A DNA stretch of 64,000 bases, taken from contig NW_025935820.1 of the NCBI RefSeq assembly GCF_000764305.2, forward strand, positions 1-64,000, given 5' to 3'. Source of the DNA: Hyalella azteca. Taxonomy: Eukaryota > Arthropoda > Malacostraca > Amphipoda > Hyalellidae. The translations under genes were made by a program, and so were the position numbers. Positions 23,146-35,668 of the stretch are shown here, piece by piece. A model generated the notes under the pieces. It was not told where the DNA came from. It saw only the letters and a list, made by a program, of their open reading frames with translations, and searched no databases. Within the stretch, counting starts at the first letter, position 1. The number at the start of each line of letters is the position of its first letter.

Positions 23146-24149
23146 TATGTTGTTAGTACAGCCAATAAATAGGGATGTAAAAATATAAATGACACTAGAT
23201 GAACCAGCGGGATGGATACCGTACAAAGAAAGAAATGCCACCACGGATCAAATGGATGAGCATATATGAAGATGTCGTTTGTCAATAGTGAAATTAAAAG
23301 GAATTGGGTGACTAAATGTACACGCATGAGATTAAAAACCTATATTGACCAATGAACAGTGACGTTACAAAAAATCTTTTGTATTAACAATTTCAAATCC
23401 TAAAGATTAAAAGCGTTATCCAGACTAGGTTTTCGTTTACTCAATTCTTAAATCTGAAGCACCGGATGTGGAAGAGAAAGTTTTACAATCATTCTCGAAT
23501 GGTGAAACATCGAACTTTTTGGCTTGAGAGTGGTAATCTGAATGAAGTAAGTGTGCCAGGAGGCTTCAGTACGAAATGTCCCATCCAAGTGTACTGCCCG
23601 ACTGATTTCACGTAATTATGCGATGTCATATCCACTTACATTGATTCACAATGCTACCAACTATTCGCGTCAATCTGAGAAAGTAATTGTAAACCAATTT
23701 TATTTAATTATATAAACTAACAAGATTACTCCACCCATATATGAGATTAGGATGAAATAATTCGTCGTATATATTGGATAGAGGATGAGGTGCTCTCTGT
23801 CCTCTCTGGTTTACACGCTGAGTTATTGGTCATTATGGAAATTTAGATCTTCAACTGATTACTAGTCGATTGTATGGAATTTATCACTTTTTTGTAATAA
23901 TCAACTCAATAACTGATGTTTTCAAAACATCTTCTAATGAAAATTTAACACATATCTACATTTACATGCTCAGTCAGAGACGCAAAAATGCATCAACCTG
24001 AAGACGAGCTCAGTGACCGATCATCGTAAGAATTACACTCTAAAACAATCAAGAACCCCGTACGTAACCTGCACGTAACCGTATTAACCATGCAGAAAGT
24101 CTTTATGACGAGCACCCTCAACTACTGAAGAACAGTGAACAAAAACAAC

Positions 24150-24320
24150 AAAAATATAACTCAGTACTCACTGCAGTGAGCGACAGAGAGCGCATTTTCT
24201 CGTCGACGAAAACTTGAGGTCACGGACGGACAGACGGACAGACGGACGGACAGACAGACAGACAGACGGACATGGCGAGCACAATAGTTCATTCTTTCCA
24301 TAGATGAGAAAATGCGCTAA
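24150..24320. mobile_element. Dispersed element family 2, copy 1
   Basis: It begins AAAATATAACTCAGTACTCA with the palindrome CTCACTGCAGTGAG. It continues with AGCGCATTTTCTCGTCGACG, a (GGACAGAC)n-like microsatellite and CATGGCGAGCACAATAG, and ends GAGAAAATGCGCTAA. The blocks AGCGCATTTTCTC and GAGAAAATGCGCT are inverted relative to each other. Copies recur at 30175 and 35489. The CTAA end would suit a Helitron-type terminus, but this is not proven. Confidence 0.65.
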
Positions 24321-26189
24321 AATTCAGTTCGCTTCACTCCCAGTGGGGTTTCGTGAAAACAACAGACTGATAATTTGCGCAGCCACTGTAGCAAAACAGG
24401 TTAAATTTAAAATTAAATTAACGAATTTCGAAGCAACAGGTTAATTTGAGAGAATTGAATGGATGGACTTTTTTTGACTAATACAGAATGATATTTAAAT
24501 ACCTTAACTATTGTCATCTAGTGGATGAAAATGTTAAAACCCCAACAATTAATTTTTAATTAAAAGCAAAGATTGATCAACTTGCGATATAAGCAAATAA
24601 GTGACATTAATACCTTAATTTTTAAGTTCCTAAAATTCAATTGTTTTAATTTAAATTTATGGTTTAAATCAAGCTTCATGATTAAACAAACTTTAAAACT
24701 TAAACTAACTGTAAAGAAAAGCATTTAACGAGGATCTACCGACACCTGGATGTCTGCCTCACGCATGAGGCTTATTTCTTATTCCTAAACTTCAAGAAAT
24801 CCATTCGCTGATCAGTAAGAAATTTCTTATAATCAGATATTTAATGTACGCTAAAAAGCAAATGAATCAATCATTTCCCTTGAACATGGATTAATTCCCA
24901 GACTAACTTTTACTGTTTCCTTGAATTTATTTCATCATACGAATTCACTATTAGTTTTTTTAGATAGATTTTTTAAACGATTACAAATCACAAGTGTCAG
25001 AAATCTGTTGAAATTCGGGCATGACAAAAAAAGGCACTGGTTTCTTCAGTTTGGACGGCAATCGGATCATGCCACGAGCAAAAAGAAGTTTCCTATGTTA
25101 TTGAGTTTCAGTTTTAATTTGGTCAACATTCTAAAAGCATTACTGAACTCAATAGCATCCTAAGCAGCTCAGATTCACTTAAGCTATCAATTTTTAATTA
25201 GTGCATGACGACACATGCGTGGCCACCGAAACGCCGACGATTCGCAACCTCTTCCATTTATCCAAGATTTTCAATAGGGTTTATGGGATTGTCTCAGTAC
25301 AGAAACACTGAGTGCTTTGATTTAATATTGGCTTCTTGTTTAGAGTCTCTGCCTCCCACTCTGAACTGACACGTATTCGGTCCTGAGTTTGATAATTGTG
25401 TGATGACTACAGCTCTTGTGTAGGCTGTAATGTGATATTGCTGGGTGTATTGTGTTTGCTTATTGCTTTATTGCAATAGGCACTCGGTGTTGTTCCAATG
25501 CTTTTATGTCAGAGGAACACTAATCATGTTTATTGTCTTTTGAATTCAATCACAGCTAATGCCACTTTGTGCTGCTCTTCGACAAAATATGTTTTTATGA
25601 AACCATTTGCTCAACGATTACTTCATATAACAATAACGAACGGAATGGCAGCTACTCGTATTAACACGATGGGTATCAACGATAACTTTATAGGCATCGC
25701 GGAGAGAAAATCTAACAAAAATGACGATGAACGTATCACTGAGATAAATAATATGTTATACTGTCCAATTGATGACACATGCATGTTCAACTCACTTCAC
25801 GAGCATAATGTACTTTAGGGCAGAGGTTTCAGGTCAGCCTCCAAGTCAACTTTTCAGTTGTTGAATAAGCGAAAAATTTATGTAAATACCACGTTTCGTT
25901 TTAACGTATGAGTCTATTTTGTTGAAAACTTTCCGAAATTCTCTCTTACAAGTAGAGTCGCTGGTTTTATGACGTACGCTTTGAACGCTGAGCTCGTTTT
26001 TTTTCAAATAAATTCCGTAATCTCCACGTAAAAAATGAGCAAAGAAATCTAATATTAAGCCTGATTTATAAAAAGTACCAATCGCTCCTGAAAGACGAAA
26101 ATATGAATGCTCAACATAAAATTCGACATATTTTACATGAATCGACTCACATGCGCCAACATACTGTGCTTAACTAGTGCTTTAAGAAT

Positions 26190-26450
26190 AGCACTAAACA
26201 TAGGCATTAAAGTTCAGTGGTTAAAGTTCAGAGTACCAAGATTGAGAAGGGAATTCATGGATTCAATTCCAGCCTCCTGTGACAGTTCTGGTATAAATCG
26301 GTGAACTTGCTGGGCGGTTAAGAACAGTGGATACTGGAGCAGTGAGTTACGTGTTCGAGGCCCACAACGAACAGTGAAAAGTTCGGCGACGTTCAGAATC
26401 GGCGAAATGAGTACTATATAGCATGATCTTCTCGGCTGACACAGCAATTA
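26190..26450 (+). mobile_element. tRNA-like SINE with two tandem units
   Basis: Two successive segments each have a box A-like GTGGTTAAAG or GCGGTTAAGA and a box B-like element (GGATTCAATTCC near 26259, GTGTTCGAGGCC near 26350). This spacing fits the internal RNA polymerase III promoter of tRNA-derived SINEs. Neither unit folds into a full tRNA by eye, and no poly-A or microsatellite tail is obvious. Confidence 0.4.
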
Positions 26451-27039
26451 GATTAGACTAAAGAACTCTGGAATTGTTACCTATGTATTATGTATTAGTA
26501 TTATATTATATTAGTATATTACTAATATTATATATTAGTATTATATTTATATTATATTATATTATTATTAATAACTAATATATTATTTATTGTATTATTT
26601 TATGTCAAGCTACTCCCTACGCTGATGAAAAACCCTAAACGTATTTTTACCCGTAATACATTTCATTGTTAGATTCCTGGTGACAGAAACGTCAAGCTGT
26701 ACCCACAATTGTCAGTATCGTATCACAATATTTTATACGGGCAGTACAGTCTTAATTTCCTTTGAGCATAGCCATTGCACGCGACCTGACTCCAGAATTT
26801 GAAATCGTGCGTGCTTTTTTGTTGAATTAATATGAGTATCATATTGTCACCCGCGGGACATATAACGCTCTTTTATTCATTTCACGCACCTTTGATGCAT
26901 GTGCGTTGTCACGCTTCATTTCAAAGGAGCTTCGGTGTTGTGCGACTTCACTGCCCATTGAAGTTCTGAGCTGTGCAGGATATGAGGGAACTGGTTGGAA
27001 AATGTCGCTCGAATTTGAGGTTAAAAAACATTTTTTTGT

Positions 27040-28050
27040 GGGGTGGGGGCCGGGGGAAAGGGGAGGAAAGGGAAGGGGGAAGGACGATTCAACACTGAAA
27101 AGTTTAAAAAAAAACAAAAATGAAAGTGTAATGAAACTGTGCAAAATGGTATCGGTTCTACGAGTAAAGTAAAATCATGAAACACCTCTTATCTATAAAT
27201 ATATAAAGCATTTCTTATTTGGATTTGGGTTATAGATTGGATTATATATTTCAATTGGATTAATATGTGTACGGGTGAACTATTCTCCTTCCATAGAATT
27301 CTATTGGTACCTGACCTCAAAGGAAGCATTTAAAGAGAAATATTTCATGGATACCTCATATTATGAATAATAATAAGTCATATGCATGGTACACAAATAA
27401 TGCAGAAAAATCATGGATCATCTTATTTATCATCAATTAGCGAGATTTTTTTCCAATAATTAAGTTAAAAAATTACTGATTATCTTAAGAAAAACTCTCT
27501 CGATAGCATATAATTATTGTGTATCTGGGCCCATACTTTCAAAAAAAGTTAAGAGCCCGTAAGTTCATCAGCCAATCATTGACGGCCTTTCAAGCAAAAT
27601 CCACCAATCATAGACAAGAAAATAGAGCATAAGTTTTTACGTTCACTTAGCGAGTTTTGAAACTATGGCCGCTTGGACAATTTAGGCCTCCTCCCGATTG
27701 CAAAATTGTGCACCGTAAAATCATTTTAAATGGCAGGCAATTGGTTGCTACTCAAAGAATTCAAAGTAGTTCAGCGGATGGCCTTCATTTCATTTGATCA
27801 GGAACGTTTGAACTGGAAAATGTGAAACCCCCAAAATATTTACGATGCAAATGACCTCAATATATTTTTCGGACGGTACAATAGATGTCAAACAGTTATA
27901 AAAAAATATTTTTTAGAAATCTGCTAGTCGCGAAATGACACAAAGCGCTCATAACAGACCACACAAAGGACTGCACATTACACATCTAATGAAAACACAC
28001 AGTCAAAGAAGTGTATTGACTGCTGGTGCTGTGGCTTCCTTCAAAAGAAG
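27040..28050. repeat. Segmental repeat, copy A (interrupted by a MITE)
   Basis: The G-rich block (27040-27110) and the stretch 27711-28050 recur at 36981-37545 with roughly 90 percent identity by eye. Shared blocks include AGTAGTTCAGCGGATGGCCT and GACTGCTGGTGCTGTGGCTT. Copy A holds about 500 extra bases between the two blocks, including the MITE at 27537-27670. A looser relative, with the G-rich block and an ACAAAATTGTA segment, lies near 52070-52145. Confidence 0.75.
27537..27670. mobile_element. MITE family 1, copy b
   Basis: Ends GGGCCCATACTTTCAAAA and TTTTGAAACTATGGCC are imperfect inverted repeats. The interior matches the copy at 15103. The corresponding place in the paralogous block at 37.2 kb lacks this element, which supports its mobility. 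Confidence 0.7.
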
Positions 28051-28488
28051 AATTAAATTGACTTTGGTTCTGCAGTGCATTCATTGAAATGCCAAGTTAA
28101 TTGATCTTCATTACAGCGCTTTGGTCGATGAAAGCAGCTCGGCACATTCGTTGCCTTTCCTTGATGCAATGATGAAATTATTCGTGGAACAGATGCATTG
28201 GTAGAAAGATGCTAATTAAATAAACAATGATCGAGGAATACCTAAAAACAATCTCTTTGGAAATCGCATGTTTATTATTGTTGCCCGAACATCCTTTGTT
28301 TTTTGAAGTATTCAGGAGTGATTACTTTGACTTTATTGCCATTATCGGCCTCTTATCAAATCCACGTGTAAAATGTTTATAGTTTATTTAATTCGAACTA
28401 AGCTAAAGTAAATTTATCTTTTCATTGCACCAAACTATTTTACACTAAAATAAAATTCAGATTTCAGCCTGTATTCAGCAGTACTTTG

Positions 28489-28580
28489 CGCACACACACA
28501 AACACACACACACAGAAACACACACACAAACACGCAAACAAACACGCACACAAAAACACACACACGCATACACGCACAGG
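28489..28580. repeat. CA/ACAA microsatellite
   Basis: An imperfect run of CACACACA, CAAACACA and CACGCA units. Confidence 0.85.
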
Positions 28581-28615
28581 GTCCGTGAGATAAATCTAAA
28601 CGAACTCCGTCGGAC

Positions 28616-28664
28616 CACACAAACGCCATTTGTGTGTATAACCACACAAATGGCGTTTTGTGTG
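28616..28664. repeat. Inverted repeat (hairpin)
   Basis: CACACAAACGCCATTTGTGT at 28616 pairs with ACACAAATGGCG and TTTTGTGTG downstream, around a loop of a few bases. A further part-copy (CACACAAACGCC) follows at about 28674. Confidence 0.7.
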
Positions 28665-30174
28665 TATAACCATCACACAAACGCCCATATAAAAGTTCCT
28701 TGAGCTTTTCACGACGACTGCGCGCGTCCTGGCTAGTCTGGTCGTAACCAGCAAGCCGGCTTGCATGTAGCATGGAAAATTTACCATTCGTAAAGCTTAG
28801 AGTACAACTCGTATTCCATCAAGCGTGCCTCCAAAGAATAGCTATTCCGTTTCACGGTCTGGATACAGCAACAAACAATAAAGATTTACACCGTGGGCCA
28901 GAGTAAGTGACTTCTTTTAAAAATCAATACAAAAATATTTAACTTCCTAAATGGCACAGAAGTCTTCAACTCTTTTATTTTGAAAGACTATTTCTTCATT
29001 TAATTTTTTATTAATTTTTTTTCACGTTCTATTGAAACGACCTTGAACAGATACGGAACGACAAGTAAATCGCCTGCTCTATGTCTGACGCCCCACAAGA
29101 CGAAGTTTACATGTCCACGATTTTTGTCATTTATAAATGACGGATTTATACCAAGCCAGCGTTGGCCTGTATGCGCGGGGTGAGTAATGGTTTAACATCT
29201 TCACTTACTAAGTCGAAGAAGCCAAAACTGTTTACTCCAACGTCTTGGAGACTCGTAACCTTCCAAAACTGAAGGACATTCCCGAGAGAAAAAAAATTAT
29301 CTTCCAGTAAATTTTAGGCCGGGTTCACCAGTCCAATCTTTCTATTTTATATTTTAGGCCGGTCTTGGTCCAGTCCAGTATTTTTTGAAGCATTTCCATA
29401 CCAGCGCCGGGCACTTGAACTGCAGGATGGTATGAAAGAGGTCTTAGCCATCCCCGACATGTCATCCAAGACCATGAACTTATTTGAGACAACAGGCGTG
29501 CGAATCTGGATGTCTTTGACTTTGGTTCCTCATTGAAAATTTGAATATCCAAACCGTATCTTCCTAGTATTTTTGATCCGATATTTGTTCAGAGTGACGT
29601 CGTATACATCAAACAGTAACTATTTCCATTAACCTAATTTTACATGATACAAATAGTGAAGATGTTGTCATTTCCAGAGAACAAAAGGCTGTTATCTCGT
29701 TTTATTAGGACTGTTATTGTAATATTATCTTGTGGAATTTTTATATATTGCAGAAAAATGTGCAAAGTAAGGTTGAATGTGGCTGTTTCGAAAAATTCTT
29801 CCCGCTGTCAATCAAAACTGGCTAAATTCATGCAGTTGCCGTAAACGTGTAAAACCTTTCCCTATCTTACCCGATTTTCAAGTAATATTATTTATTTTTC
29901 CTCCCAAACAAACGTCGCATTACTTCAATGTTAATATCTTAAATAAATCCCAACCTTAGGTCAATGTCATGGAAATAATCAGGGCTTTGATTTCCACTAT
30001 CACTAATTCTGTGAGCAATTCATCATTTCCTCCTCAAGCCAACGCACTGTAAACAAGATGCGCGTGTAGAAGCTCGTTTCTCATCAGTTAAAGCGTGAAA
30101 TTCTTCACTGGCGAGGCTGGCAAAGACTGACGTGTTGTGGTGAGTGTAGTATGGCTGCCTCTGGCAGATTTAAA

Positions 30175-30325
30175 TAAAATATAACCCAGTACTCACTGCA
30201 GTGAGTGACAGAGAGCGCATTTTCTCGTCGACGAAAACTTGAGGTAACGGATGGACAGACGGACAGACAGACGGACATGGTGAGCACAATAGTGCATTTT
30301 TTCCATAAATGAGAAAATGCGCTAA
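30175..30325. mobile_element. Dispersed element family 2, copy 2
   Basis: Same order of blocks as at 24150-24320: ACTCACTGCAGTGAG, AGCGCATTTTCTCGTCGACG, a shorter GGACAGAC run, GAGCACAATAG and GAGAAAATGCGCTAA. A 5' palindrome and inverted internal blocks are present. Confidence 0.65.
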
Positions 30326-32415
30326 CAACTAACGCTGATGGAGGCTGACTAACAATGCTGCTGATAAGCATTTGATTATAACAATGTTTGCATTATTGGT
30401 TCAACATAATGCAGGAAAAAACCTTTAATTACGATATTAATACAAATATTCCCGATGTGAGCTGTCAACCACATTCAGCAAAATTGATATAAAACCAATT
30501 TAAAAAAATTTTGACACAAAAAAAAATCCAAATAAATTAAAAATGTTTTAATTCAAACCGTTTCGATCTCCATTGGTTCGAAAATTTTCAATATTAGATG
30601 TATAATTAATAGAACAACTAAATATACAAGGAAAAGTATCCACAGGCAAAAAATAATTAAAACCATTTCCATAAGGGTTTCAATTTGTTATACTTGTATT
30701 GTATATTCAATTTGTTACACATGTATTATATATTTAAATGGTTATCTTTGTTCTATATATTCCATTTGTTATACCTGTATTAAATATTCAATAGGTTATA
30801 CTTGTATTCGAGAAGTTTTGAAATAATGTTGAAGCTATTCTCCGTATTTATCGCTGAAAATACGGTGAATTACTTTGACACTGAATTTTGTTTTCAGATT
30901 CCTGCCTAATTTGTGATTTAACTATAATAATTACTTCAATATTTGAATACCAATGTGAGATGACGAGCATTAACGAATGCAAACCATCGAGCCACAAAGT
31001 TTAAATAATCACCATCAGAACATGCAATACTTCGTGTCAAATGCAAAGCGTTGAAAAAACATATCAGAAAGACCAACGTTTCGTATATCTTCATTTTTGT
31101 TAGTCTTTCCGTCAATCATTATAGACCTGGAGAAACTCTTTCAGTCACGGATAATAAGTCGGGATATTCTACAGGGATACCAATTTCTTTTGAAATACCG
31201 ATAATGGAATTAATTAATCATCCCCTCTCCTTAGGAGTGCGTTGGTATAATATAGAGTGGTATAATATATAAAAGATTTATTCGTATCACTGCGCGTTAT
31301 TTCATTTCGCGTGTCTGGATCTATAGAGCCGTATTAGGGAGCGATGTCTTGTGTAATAATCCTGACTATCCTCTTATTTACAACCGTGAACACGCTGACC
31401 TAAGCCAATGCTAAGTCCCAGTGTTATCCTGATGAAAGTAGCTGTTCCCGCTGCAAAATCAGCCAGTTTTCGGTGTAACGTGCATACTTATTGTACAATG
31501 AAGTACATCCACATTATTTATTAAGAGATCTAGAAACCTTAATCTTTGATAAGTTCTAGTTCTACGGTCCAATAATATTAATGATTGATAGTCTTGATTT
31601 CGAACTCTATTCTTCAAATTGAGTCAAATGGCTGAACATTTGTTTCATATTTTACTTTCACTTCTACTTCAGAGAAAGGTTATATATGTTTACTAACGCC
31701 ACATGTTTTATAGAGTCACCATAATATAGAGTATTGAGGTGATAGAAATATAATGCGAATGAAATTTTAAAATTTTTACTTACTTTTTATAAGTCCGTCA
31801 TTAGTTCAAAATATTCAAAAAGGCACGTAAACTCAATATAACTACCCATTTTAGCCGTATATTAAGGGATAATTAAGGACATAAGTTATGTATAAAGAAA
31901 TTTTGTCAATTTTATCTACTGAAATGGGTCCAGCGTAGGGCAGTATGACGTCTCGTAACTTCCACATCATATTGACGGGTCACTATGGAAGGAATTATCG
32001 TACTAGAACCTATCTGTGCATCGACCTCATTCATCCGTGCGCCATTACACCAAACTTTTACGCCGCGACGTTACTGTGTCGTAGAGAGATTTACATATTT
32101 AGCCTCCACGTCGGGATTTTGCCTTGATGATTTTGTAATCATTTCATAATTTTAAACAATAATGAAATTTTCAATTTAAGCAATAATTTAATCTTATTGG
32201 ATAAAAAATGCGTCTATTTATTTTTTGCCATATTTTCCGTGAATTTCTTTTTACGAATATATACTGTAGGTTTCTTTATAAATTTTAAAGTAAATCCCTT
32301 TCATGCAAACTTTGCAACATTGAATTTTCCGAACAGATGATGGAGTCGTCACGGAAACGTTTTTATTGGAAATATGATGAATGAAGCATTTTTATCCTTT
32401 CAAATTATGGATTAA

Positions 32416-32632
32416 CCGCACTGTTAGAAAAAACGGTGAAAAACGGTCCCTCTGGCGTTTTAGTGCCCGGTCGCCCCGTAAAAATAAACTGTTTCGCCGT
32501 TTTTATCAGACGTTTTACTGATTTCTAGTGTTAAATTAGAATAAAAACAGCGACGCGGTGTTTCTTTTCACGTGCCAACCGGCCACTGAAACGCCGGTAA
32601 TACCGTTAACGGTAACTTTTCTAACAGTGCGG
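32416..32632. mobile_element. MITE with TAA target duplication (Harbinger-like)
   Basis: A 217-bp element with terminal inverted repeats CCGCACTGTTAGAAAA and TTTTCTAACAGTGCGG, flanked on both sides by TAA (32413-32415 and 32633-32635). Further inward, ACGGTGAAAAACGG pairs loosely with CCGTTAACGGT. A 3-bp TAA/TTA duplication is characteristic of PIF/Harbinger elements, but the superfamily call is tentative because the ends were not compared with a library. Confidence 0.75.
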
Positions 32633-32781
32633 TAATTTATCACAGCCATCGATTTACACCGGACTTTCGTAACTAAATACCTGAATTTTCTGATGAAGGT
32701 GAAGGGATTTATGGCGTTGACTTAAGGCTTAGGACCTTAGAGCGGTCAATTTAAACCCTCTGGGTCTTCCTGATTCTTCAG

Positions 32782-32865
32782 GACCAATTAATGCAAATTG
32801 AAGCAGCTGATCAACTGGCTCTGCAGGGAGAAGCAAGTTTATTTGTATTGTCACATATCTCAGAG
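32782..32865 (+). CDS. Isolated candidate exon, unrecognised
   Basis: A good acceptor (TTCCTGATTCTTCAG) and a fair donor (GAG|GTAATA) bound 28 in-frame codons (DQLMQIEAADQLALQGEASL and eight more). The composition looks like protein. No neighbouring exon could be linked and the family is unknown, so it may be chance. Confidence 0.2.
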
Positions 32866-35488
32866 GTAATAAAGATTTTTTTGCCTAAAATGGCATGGGA
32901 TGTATGAATGGAATAATTGAGAGACTGTGGCCTCGACTGATAGAAGAATTGACACAATCTGAAGGACCCGACTTATTAATATTAACATGCGCCGATAAGC
33001 TAAGTCACAATAAGTGTGACTTAGTGTGGAAATAAGTCACAATATTATCGAGGATCCACAGAAACAAAAAATATACGTAGCTTTTTCTTTATATTTTTAG
33101 TGAATAACAATGGAATTTAAATCAATCATATCTCTAATCGTTTCAACACAACACTTCAGTTAGATCAGTTCAATTTTTGAACAAAAGCTTTTGCCGGGAT
33201 TTCAGAGTAAAGTAGAAAGTGATTGCATCTTTCTGAATTGAACTCAATTGAATTTACGCGACAGAGGATTTAAGAAGAACGTATAAATGTTTAAAAATTA
33301 TTAAACCTAACACATTGAATTTGTTGGCTCCTAAAATTCCAGTTCATTTATTATAATAAACTTAGTATTGCCTGACATTAAATAAATAGTTCGAATATTG
33401 TATTTATGTACAATTAAAGGTTTTGAACAAAGATTTTGCAATGGAATCGCTGCGTTAAATGAAGTTGTTTATTGTGTATATTTGCAGAAGTGAAGATCAG
33501 AATTAGTACAAATGTTCTTCATGACTTTTTTGCAGACTAAGTTGAAATTATGGTTGAAAAGATTAAACGTTTCGATAACGAGTGGGGGTCATTTTGTAAC
33601 TAGTGTAATATTGACGCAATTCGATTTCAGAGCCTGATATTGATTTTAGCTGTTTAATTGTAAAATTTTTTAGCATGTGCTTGCTTGACTTTAAGCCCTA
33701 ATTCTCAAGGTTATATTCGTTTGTTTGCAAAATCGCCACGCGTAGGTTTTTGAAAATTTGGTTTTTAATTTAATCAATTATACAAACTGCCATCAATATT
33801 GAAGATAAATATAAAACTCTTCCAAGTCAAGGAACGTAAATTGAATGAATTTACAAAGTTTCAACAAGACAAAAAATAATAAAACAGTCTATTTAAAAAC
33901 ATTTTTCCATTTTTTCGAATTTCATGCCGCCTCACCAAATTTAAAACTTGAACGTTAAAACGGTAAAAAAATGTAATCAACGCAATCAATCGCAGTGACG
34001 TCATGACGAATGGCCGATGTCAGTCATCGTTAAGACACAGCGCCTCCTGGACAGCAATTAAGGCGCCAATACCAGTCCAGGGACTCCTACCCATGGTTGG
34101 GACTCCTACCCGTCTGGGACTCCTACCCGTCTGAGACACCTACCCGCCTAAGGCACCTACCCAATTTAGTCGCCTAACCCGTCTTGACTCTAATTTCTCG
34201 AGTCATGCACGCAAATTACATCACAAACACTTTAAACTGAACACAGTGATTACAATACCATCACTCCATAACGGGCGAGGACTGCGTTCAGTGAACCCAG
34301 GTTCTTAACTGCCCGGCAAAATCAGAATTATTTTCATATCGTAGTCTCAGCTTCTAAATAATCATATAAATAATATAATTATTTACATATGCTCGGTTGG
34401 GACGAGACTTAGCAAGATGTTTTTCTGAACATCTTTGAGATCTTAGAATATATTTTAGGTTAGACCAAATTATCGAGTTTCCAATTTTATTTGCGAAATT
34501 TGATTCCCGGATGTACTTCAGGTTTATTTTAGAATAGTCTGCCCTGGGCCTTAGTTTTGCAGTCTCTAAATAAGGATTATTATTTATTTTCTGTTCATTA
34601 AATCTTACCTGACCTTACGGCTGATGGTTCTCACTAAGGCTAACATCCCGAAAAAAAATTCAAAGCGTAGCACCAATGGCTTAATTGAGATATAAACTAG
34701 AATGCACGTCCACGAATTCATTAGTACAACTAAGGAAAGGTCAATTTATTTAATGAATATAAAATATTAGCTTCACGACCATGGTCTCATTTATAACACT
34801 GTTAAGTTTTCATGCTCCTCCGGCCTATAATTTTGTTCATCAATATTATATTATATTGGCAAATAAATACGTTTTAGGAAGCAAAGATAATTACTTGCAA
34901 CGCATGCAAAAAGAAACGAATTCCGCACTCACATTTGATTATTTATTTCATTAGTTCTGCACGTCTATGAGGAAGTACATATATGCGTATTGAATTGAAT
35001 ATTAATTAAATTTGAGAATAATAACACAGCGTCGTAAGATTTTGAAGGTCTGATTCGAGACACATATAAGATGTACAAGTAAATAAATGCAAATCTCATG
35101 ACTGGCAAATTATGTATTGACAATGCGAGGAAAAGATTCAACTTCATTTAGATTAATTTTTCAATATTTTTCAAAAATTCCTTGTGCATTTTTTGTATTA
35201 TTTTAATTTATTATAAAGAAATAGAGCATCAATCACGTAATACATTCTTGTTCAAGGAAATTCAAGGGAAGTAGAAGAGGAATTATCTAACTGTCTTGGA
35301 ATTATATCTCGTAGCTATCCAAAGTAAATTTTGGGCGGTTCTATTCATTAATAAATAAACAAATTTCTATGAAATTAATCGTTTACTGCTTATCATTTCA
35401 AATGAACACGCATGAATTAATTAACAATACACAACCAGACAAGAGTCGCTTCTAAACTTGCTTGTTAACTTTTAAGCCAACAAATGAC
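32866..35488. other. Gene-less stretch
   Basis: No supportable gene. Near 34075-34170 there is a short tandem series of about 20-bp units (GGGACTCCTACCCGTCT and variants). Confidence 0.45.
34075..34170. repeat. Short minisatellite, about 20-bp unit
   Basis: Four to five units of GGACTCCTACCCGTCT, decaying to AGGCACCTACCC towards the 3' side. Confidence 0.65.
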
Positions 35489-35567
35489 AAAAAATATAAC
35501 TCAGTACTCACTGCAGTGAGTGACAGAGAGCGCATTTTCTCGTCGACGAAAACTTGAGGTCACGGAC
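35489..35567. mobile_element. Dispersed element family 2, copy 3 (truncated)
   Basis: It matches the first half of the other copies, from AAAAATATAACTCAGTACTC to GAGGTCACGGAC, then stops abruptly before the GGACAGAC microsatellite. Confidence 0.65.
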
Positions 35568-35668
35568 AAAAGTCTTTGCAGGCGCACGAGTAGCAGGTTC
35601 AGTGGCATGATTTGTTGACAGAACAAGTGTTGTTGTGGAGGAGGCTAGTCTCTCTCATGGTGTAATGG

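Larger units (their letters stand above)
21680..27000. other. Gene-less, repeat-bearing stretch
   Basis: No supportable gene. It contains a diverged MITE copy (23017-23145), a family-2 element (24150-24320), a SINE-like element (26190-26450) and an AT microsatellite near 26490-26600. Open frames of 60-106 codons here (for example 25498-25818) show no domain and no splice context. Confidence 0.45.
28051..32415. other. Gene-less stretch
   Basis: No supportable gene. It contains a CA microsatellite (28489-28580), a hairpin (28616-28664) and a family-2 element (30175-30325). An ATG-led frame at 29662 encodes a hydrophobic segment (RTVIVILSCGIFIYC), followed by AAA|GTAAGG at 29767. It could be a first exon with a signal anchor, but no partner exon was found. 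Confidence 0.4.
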
